64,000 nucleotides of DNA from Mesorhizobium sp. (GTDB lineage Bacteria; Pseudomonadota; Alphaproteobacteria; Rhizobiales; Rhizobiaceae), in the NCBI RefSeq assembly GCF_004962245.1, contig NZ_SUHQ01000004.1, forward strand, positions 186,001 through 250,000. The letters are read 5' to 3'. Positions 60,046-64,000 of the stretch are shown here, in pieces; position 1 is the first letter of the stretch; the number at the start of each line of letters is the position of its first letter. The translations under genes were made by a program, and so were the position numbers. A model generated the notes under the pieces. It ran no database searches. It saw only the letters and a list, made by a program, of their open reading frames with translations, and had not been told where the DNA came from.

Positions 60046-60915
60046 ATGTCCCAGCTGATCGAAGTGCTGCCGGTACAGATGGAGCTTGGCGAGTGCCCTT
60101 TGTGGGACCACCGCCGGAACCGTCTCTACTGGGTAGACATCATACGCTGCACGCTTTTCGAGCTTGACTGGCTGTCTCGCGCGATGCGCACCTGGCCGCT
60201 GCCGGCGCTGGGCGGCGGCCTGGCGCTGCTCGGCGCTGATGAAATCCTGGTCGCGGCGCAGACCGGCCTTTTCCGCTTCAGTCCTGCCACCGGGCAGTAC
60301 CAATATTTTCTGCACCCTGAAGTGGGCATGCCGACAAACCGGCTGAACGAAGGCAAGGCGGACCCTGCCGGCAATTTCTGGATCGGGTCGATGTCGACCC
60401 TAGGCCGTCGGCCCGAAGGCAGCCTCTACCGGGTCTCCCCCGCCGGCCAGATCAGCCGGATGCTGTCTGGAATTCACGTTCCCAACGCCCTGGTCTTCCT
60501 TCCTGGTGACGAGGTCATTTTTGCCGACAGCCATATGAAGCTGATCTGGTGCTACCATCTCGATCCGCACAGCGGAGAATTTGCCGGGCGCCAGGTGTTT
60601 GCTGACGACACCGCACTGGCATCGATACCGGACGGCGCGGTCGCCGACAGAGAGGGCAACATCTGGAACGCCAAGTTCGGCGGCGGGCGGATCGCCGTCT
60701 ACCGGGGGCAGGGGCGGCTTGCAGACGAGCTGCTCCTGCCAGCCATGCAGGTAACATCCTGCGCGTTCTGCGGGCCCGATCTCGATTACCTCGCGGTGAC
60801 AACAGCCAAGCGGCTGCTCGACGATGAACAGCGACGAGCCCAGACCGAGGCCGGCAACCTGTTCATCTTCAGGCCGGGTGCAACCGGTCTGCGGGAGCCG
60901 GTTAGCCGGATCTGA
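60046..60915 (+). CDS. SMP-30/gluconolactonase-family lactonase
   Basis: 289 residues, six-bladed propeller. The metal Glu is in MELGECPLWDHRRNRLYWVD at the start. LNEGKADPAGNFWIGSM near 102 and IPNALVF-like VPNALVFLPGDEVIFADSHM near 147 carry the Asn ligand. DGAVADREGNIWNAKFGGGR near 200 carries the Asp. It hydrolyses a sugar lactone to the acid in the cytoplasm. 13 bp behind iolD, same operon. Confidence 0.88.
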   Translation: MSQLIEVLPVQMELGECPLWDHRRNRLYWVDIIRCTLFELDWLSRAMRTWPLPALGGGLALLGADEILVAAQTGLFRFSPATGQYQYFLHPEVGMPTNRLNEGKADPAGNFWIGSMSTLGRRPEGSLYRVSPAGQISRMLSGIHVPNALVFLPGDEVIFADSHMKLIWCYHLDPHSGEFAGRQVFADDTALASIPDGAVADREGNIWNAKFGGGRIAVYRGQGRLADELLLPAMQVTSCAFCGPDLDYLAVTTAKRLLDDEQRRAQTEAGNLFIFRPGATGLREPVSRI

Positions 60916-60984
60916 CCGGAGCGGTCGGAGGGGATCGGACATCCGCCGCCAATTTCCGATGCGACGAATCTGCGGAAGCCGGGG

Positions 60985-61881
60985 TCAGCGGATACCCCGC
61001 CTTACGCCGTCTTCCGCAGCATCAACATTGGCAGCGTCGACGATGGCCGGGCCGGTGTAGATGTCGTCAGCCATCGTGAAGCCCTGCGCCACATGCAGCC
61101 ACATCTGCTGCACCGACAGATAACCCTGCAGATATTGCTGGCTGTCGATCGTGGCGACAATGTCGCCAGACCGGATGCCATCGATCTGCGGCTGGGCAAC
61201 ATCGAACGTCATGTGGGCCCACTGACGTTCGTGGGGGACCAGTTTGCGGGCGTCAATGACCGCCTGTGCTCCTGGAGGACCAAGTGTGAGCACAGCGTCC
61301 ACGCCGGCATTTTCGGTCAGGTATTCCGCGACAGCCCGCGCACAGGCTTCCGCATCACCGCCAGGCACGCGCAGCCGGTCTGACCTCAGGCCCTGTGCCT
61401 CGAAGGCCTGTTCGAAACCCTGATAGCGATCGGAATGGCAGATGTGGTCATACAGGTAGTGATCAACGCACATGCCGCTTTTCGGAGAGAGTTTTCCGAT
61501 CAGGTAGTTGCCGGCCAGACGGCCCGCATTGGTATCATCGCCGCCAATGTAAAACAGATAAGGAATGCGTTCGCCTTGCGGCCGAGGGTCCCTGGCGTTG
61601 ATTGCTATGACCGGTATGCCCCGCTGGATGACGGCACGAAGTGGCGCGTCGACCGCCTCCACGCGCGGGATTGTGGAGATGATGCCATCCGGCTGCGCAT
61701 GCATGGCTCCCTCGATAAGGCCTGCCTGGATCTCGGGCGAGAATTTGCCCGGTCTCAGGTGCTCGACATCGACGTCGTAGCGCTCCGCAGCGTCCATGAG
61801 CCCCCTGCGGAAGACGTCCCAGAACACGTCGCCGAGGATGTCGTGCGTGATCGCGTAGAACTTCAGGCGTTTAGGCCGCAT
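60985..61881 (-). CDS. RbsB-like solute-binding protein without a signal peptide
   Basis: 298 residues of the Peripla_BP_4 fold: FYAITHDILGDVFWDVFRRG at the very start, IISTIPRVEAVDAPLRAVIQ near 68, IGGDDTNAGRLAGNYLIGKL near 112 and VDAVLTLGPPGAQAVIDAR near 195. The mature fold begins by residue 8, there is no room for a signal sequence, and no upstream in-frame start supplies one. There is no DNA-binding domain either. It may be a cytoplasmic ligand sensor, or the true start may be lost. Convergent with the SMP-30 gene. Confidence 0.8.
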   Translation of the reverse strand: MRPKRLKFYAITHDILGDVFWDVFRRGLMDAAERYDVDVEHLRPGKFSPEIQAGLIEGAMHAQPDGIISTIPRVEAVDAPLRAVIQRGIPVIAINARDPRPQGERIPYLFYIGGDDTNAGRLAGNYLIGKLSPKSGMCVDHYLYDHICHSDRYQGFEQAFEAQGLRSDRLRVPGGDAEACARAVAEYLTENAGVDAVLTLGPPGAQAVIDARKLVPHERQWAHMTFDVAQPQIDGIRSGDIVATIDSQQYLQGYLSVQQMWLHVAQGFTMADDIYTGPAIVDAANVDAAEDGVRRGIR

Positions 61882-61897
61882 GCCGGGGAAACCACAA

Positions 61898-61913
61898 ATG
61901 CATAGCTATTCAC
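61898..61913. promoter_or_regulatory. predicted LacI operator, site F
   Basis: ATGCATAGCTATTCAC, 12 of 16 bases as in site A, in the 84-bp divergent gap between the signal-less binding protein and the third MocA-like gene. Confidence 0.5.
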
Positions 61914-61965
61914 TTGTCCTTGTGCTACATGCCTGCCACTTGAAAATCAATCGAAAAGTTGACCC

Positions 61966-62934
61966 ATGCGCAAGTACCGGATCGTCATTGTGGGAACCGG
62001 AAGAATAGCTGCCGTGCACGCCCGCTCCGTTCACCGCAGTCCGTGGCTGGAGCTCGCTGGCTTCGTCGATGCCCTTGCACCGGGCAGTCTGCCGTCAGAC
62101 TGGGGCCTGCCCTGCTTTCCCACGCTGGGCGAGGCCGCAGGGGCAGTAGTGCCCGACGCTATCGTCATCGCCTCACCGACAGACACCCATGTCAGTTATC
62201 TGGCGATGGCCGTCGATCTCGGTCTGCCGGCGCTCTGTGAAAAGCCCGTCGCCCGTGATCGCCGCTCCATCGAGGCGGCAATTGACCTCGTGGGCAGATC
62301 CGGCCTGCCAGTCATACTGGGATTTCACAGGCGCTTCGATCCCATGCGGCGTGAGGTCCGGAACCGGATCGCGGCCGGCGGCATAGGTAAGATCGAACAT
62401 ATCCTCCAGCTAAGCCGCGATATTTCCCTGCCGGATCGAACCGTCACGGCGCATCAGGGCGGAATCGTCGCTGATATGGTGGTCCATGACCTTGACGAAC
62501 TCCTCTGGCTGGTAGGACGCCAGCCTGACCGCGTTCACGCCCGCCTGGACAGGAACGTCGATGCCGGCCTCGCCGGGATCGGCGACCATGACACCGCATC
62601 GCTGCAGCTGGAATGGGATGATGGTCCGGTAGGTCATATCTCGGCGACCCGCCGGGCCGTGCATGGTTTCGAACAGCGGCTTGAGGTCTTCGGGGCCGCC
62701 GGCCGTCTCGTCTGTGATGATCCCAGGGTCAGCTGCGTCCGCCAGGATTCGGCTGACGGCACATTGCTGGACCGTCGCGATACAGGCTTCCAGGAGCGCT
62801 ATCGCGATGCCTATCAGGCCGAGGTTGACCATCTCGCGGATATTCTGCGATGCGGCGGCGAGCCCGTGTGCAGCCTCGGGGACGGCCTCAGAGCCTTCGA
62901 CCTGGTGGAGCGGGTGGTCGAGAGCGCACGATGA
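61966..62934 (+). CDS. Gfo/Idh/MocA-family oxidoreductase (third)
   Basis: 322 residues. RIVIVGTGRIAAVHARSVHR, then DAIVIASPTDTHVSYLAMAV and the ALCEKPVARD motif near 86. The substrate domain has FHRRFDPMRREVRNRI near 125 and the MVVHDLDELLWLVGRQPDRV His/Asp region near 168. It is most like IolG/inositol 2-dehydrogenase. Together with the two other family members it can cover successive oxidations or epimerisations of a cyclitol. Confidence 0.87.
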   Translation: MRKYRIVIVGTGRIAAVHARSVHRSPWLELAGFVDALAPGSLPSDWGLPCFPTLGEAAGAVVPDAIVIASPTDTHVSYLAMAVDLGLPALCEKPVARDRRSIEAAIDLVGRSGLPVILGFHRRFDPMRREVRNRIAAGGIGKIEHILQLSRDISLPDRTVTAHQGGIVADMVVHDLDELLWLVGRQPDRVHARLDRNVDAGLAGIGDHDTASLQLEWDDGPVGHISATRRAVHGFEQRLEVFGAAGRLVCDDPRVSCVRQDSADGTLLDRRDTGFQERYRDAYQAEVDHLADILRCGGEPVCSLGDGLRAFDLVERVVESAR

Positions 62935-63040
62935 AGGTCAGATCTGCCATCGGCTCGATCGGCGGCCAGCCCCCATGCTCTTTCCGCAACTGCGAACATG
63001 ACATTGTCGATGGCGCACATTGTCGCTAACCTGCCTCCTA

Positions 63041-63056
63041 GTGCATTGCAATTCAG
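63041..63056. promoter_or_regulatory. predicted LacI operator, site G (autoregulation)
   Basis: GTGCATTGCAATTCAG, 12 of 16 bases as in site A on the other strand, 15 bp before the LacI start codon. Confidence 0.4.
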
Positions 63057-63070
63057 AGGCGGAGTCTGGT

Positions 63071-64000
63071 GTGCGGCAGGATGATGAAAACGGCAGCAAG
63101 CAGCCGACGTTGCTAGATGCGGCAGCCGGTCCGGATGGCCGCGGCAGGCTGCAGCCGTCTTCGATCGACGTGGCACGTCTGGCCGGAGTGTCGCAGTCGG
63201 CGGTATCGCGTGCCTTTACCCCAGGGGCCAGCGTCAGCAAGAAGACGCGCGAGAAAGTGATCGCGGCAGCGCGTGAGCTTGGCTACCAGCCAAGCATCCT
63301 TCCTCGCATCCTTGTGACGCATCGCTCGCAGCTGATCGCCATCGTCATTGGCGGAATGTACAATCCCTACTATGCTAACATCTTCGAGCAGTTCACCCGC
63401 CAGTTTCAGGCGCAGGGCTATCAGGTGCTGGTGTTCTTCGTCGATCATAACGAGTACTTCGACGCAGCCATTCCCCTGATCATGCGCTATCGCGTTGACG
63501 GTATCATCTCGGCGCTATCCATCATGTCCAAAGACGCTGCCGACGAGTGCGCCCAGATGCGTATTCCCATCGTCCTGCTCAATGGACGGCAACAGAACAA
63601 GTGGGTATCTGCCGTCTGCTGCGACAATGTCGAGGGCGGCAGGCTGATTGCAAATCTCCTGTTCCAGAAGGGCGGAACGCGATTCGCCTACATCGCCGGC
63701 AACGAAACACTGGCCAATACCGATCGCGAGCAGGGATTTGTCGGGCGCCTGAAAGAGCTGGGTGTCGAGGATGTCGAGATCGTAAAGGGCAATTTTCACT
63801 ACGAGGGCGGCTATGAAGCCGCCCGTACCCTGTTTGCGGGCGAGAGCCCGCCGGACGCGGTGTTCTGCGCAAACGATCTGACTGCCATTGGGGCAATGGA
63901 ATGCGCCCGCGTCGAGTACGGCCTGCGCATTCCCGAAGACGTCATGATTGCCGGCTTTGACGATGCGACGTTTTCGAGCTGGCCGTCCTATTCATTGACC
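63071..64000 (+). CDS. LacI-family transcriptional regulator, cut by the window end
   Basis: 310 codons are visible from GTG 63071 and no stop is reached. A 30-residue polar leader precedes the LacI helix-turn-helix: IDVARLAGVSQSAVSRAFTP, then VSKKTREKVIAAARELGYQP. The effector domain follows with LIAIVIGGMYNPYYANIFEQ, VVDG-type YRVDGIISALSI, CCDNVEGGRLIANLL near 190 and FCANDLTAIGAMECA near 265. It probably represses the surrounding cyclitol genes through sites A-G until a pathway ligand binds. GGAG at 63061-63064 supports the GTG start. Confidence 0.92.
   Translation, partial: MRQDDENGSKQPTLLDAAAGPDGRGRLQPSSIDVARLAGVSQSAVSRAFTPGASVSKKTREKVIAAARELGYQPSILPRILVTHRSQLIAIVIGGMYNPYYANIFEQFTRQFQAQGYQVLVFFVDHNEYFDAAIPLIMRYRVDGIISALSIMSKDAADECAQMRIPIVLLNGRQQNKWVSAVCCDNVEGGRLIANLLFQKGGTRFAYIAGNETLANTDREQGFVGRLKELGVEDVEIVKGNFHYEGGYEAARTLFAGESPPDAVFCANDLTAIGAMECARVEYGLRIPEDVMIAGFDDATFSSWPSYSLT

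Overview
The window looks like part of a rhizobial (alphaproteobacterial, most likely Mesorhizobium-type) genome. The pointers are the high GC content, the hisS-hisZ-hisG order with a short HisG that needs HisZ, RIME-like palindromes between genes, a P4-type integrase directly behind guaA, and several ABC-fed carbohydrate and organic-acid catabolic clusters. This assignment is inferred from gene content; no rRNA or tRNA gene was seen.

Region 1 (1-19.5 kb) is mostly ordinary chromosome: the end of tag, hisSZG, an acyl-CoA synthetase, a ChaA-type cation/proton antiporter, a FecR-domain protein with a CHASE2 adenylate cyclase, divergent oxyR/katG, aqpZ, an RsmB-type rRNA methyltransferase, a PaaI-type thioesterase, an MTA/SAH nucleosidase-like protein and guaA. 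Three repeats stand out: two long palindromes (2.2 and 4.2 kb), a duplicated 3' end of the acyl-CoA synthetase gene on both sides of chaA, and a 143-bp MITE with a TAA target duplication.

Region 2 (19.5-31.4 kb) is a genomic island. It opens with a tyrosine integrase and an AlpA-like excisionase next to guaA, followed by decayed DNA and an extra yggS. Then come two convergent operons. The plus-strand operon encodes a PEP/pyruvate-binding (ATP-grasp-like) protein, a 52-residue coiled-coil protein and a dGTPase. The minus-strand operon encodes a 120-residue protein starting Met-Gly-Ser, a PfkB kinase/nucleoside 2-deoxyribosyltransferase fusion, a QueC-like enzyme and an OGG/HhH-GPD DNA glycosylase. 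The genes are tightly packed or overlap. The set resembles the accessory modules of type IV CBASS and Qat defence, but lacks a CD-NTase, a TGT, the Qat ATPase and TatD. It is the best candidate here for an undescribed, guanine/deazaguanine-centred defence system.

Region 3 (31.4-46.2 kb) is bracketed by a 19-bp direct repeat resembling a tRNA 3' end. It carries an acid-catabolism cluster: aconitase, a broken trans-aconitate methyltransferase, a GntR regulator with an apparent extra winged helix, an isocitrate/isopropylmalate/tartrate dehydrogenase-family enzyme, a ferric-type ABC transporter, an Asp/Glu-racemase-family protein, a Tat-exported LigI-like lactonase, an OtnK kinase, an OtnC decarboxylase and an RraA/HMG-aldolase-like protein. 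Three inverted repeats of form TTGSATTTT-N8-WAAAnCCAA lie before the operon starts and are probably the GntR operators. The right-hand repeat lies beside a trehalase-like gene reduced to its first quarter.

Region 4 (46.2-64 kb) is a cyclitol (inositol-derivative) type catabolic regulon: SDRs, a histidinol-dehydrogenase-like enzyme, an IolE/MocC-like protein, a ribose/inositol-type ABC transporter with two permeases, three Gfo/Idh/MocA dehydrogenases, IolD, an SMP-30 lactonase, a solute-binding-like protein without a signal peptide, and a LacI regulator cut by the window end. Seven copies of a palindromic site related to TTGCATAGCAATGCAA sit in its divergent promoter regions and before lacI, which suggests that the LacI protein controls the whole set. 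No CRISPR array was seen.
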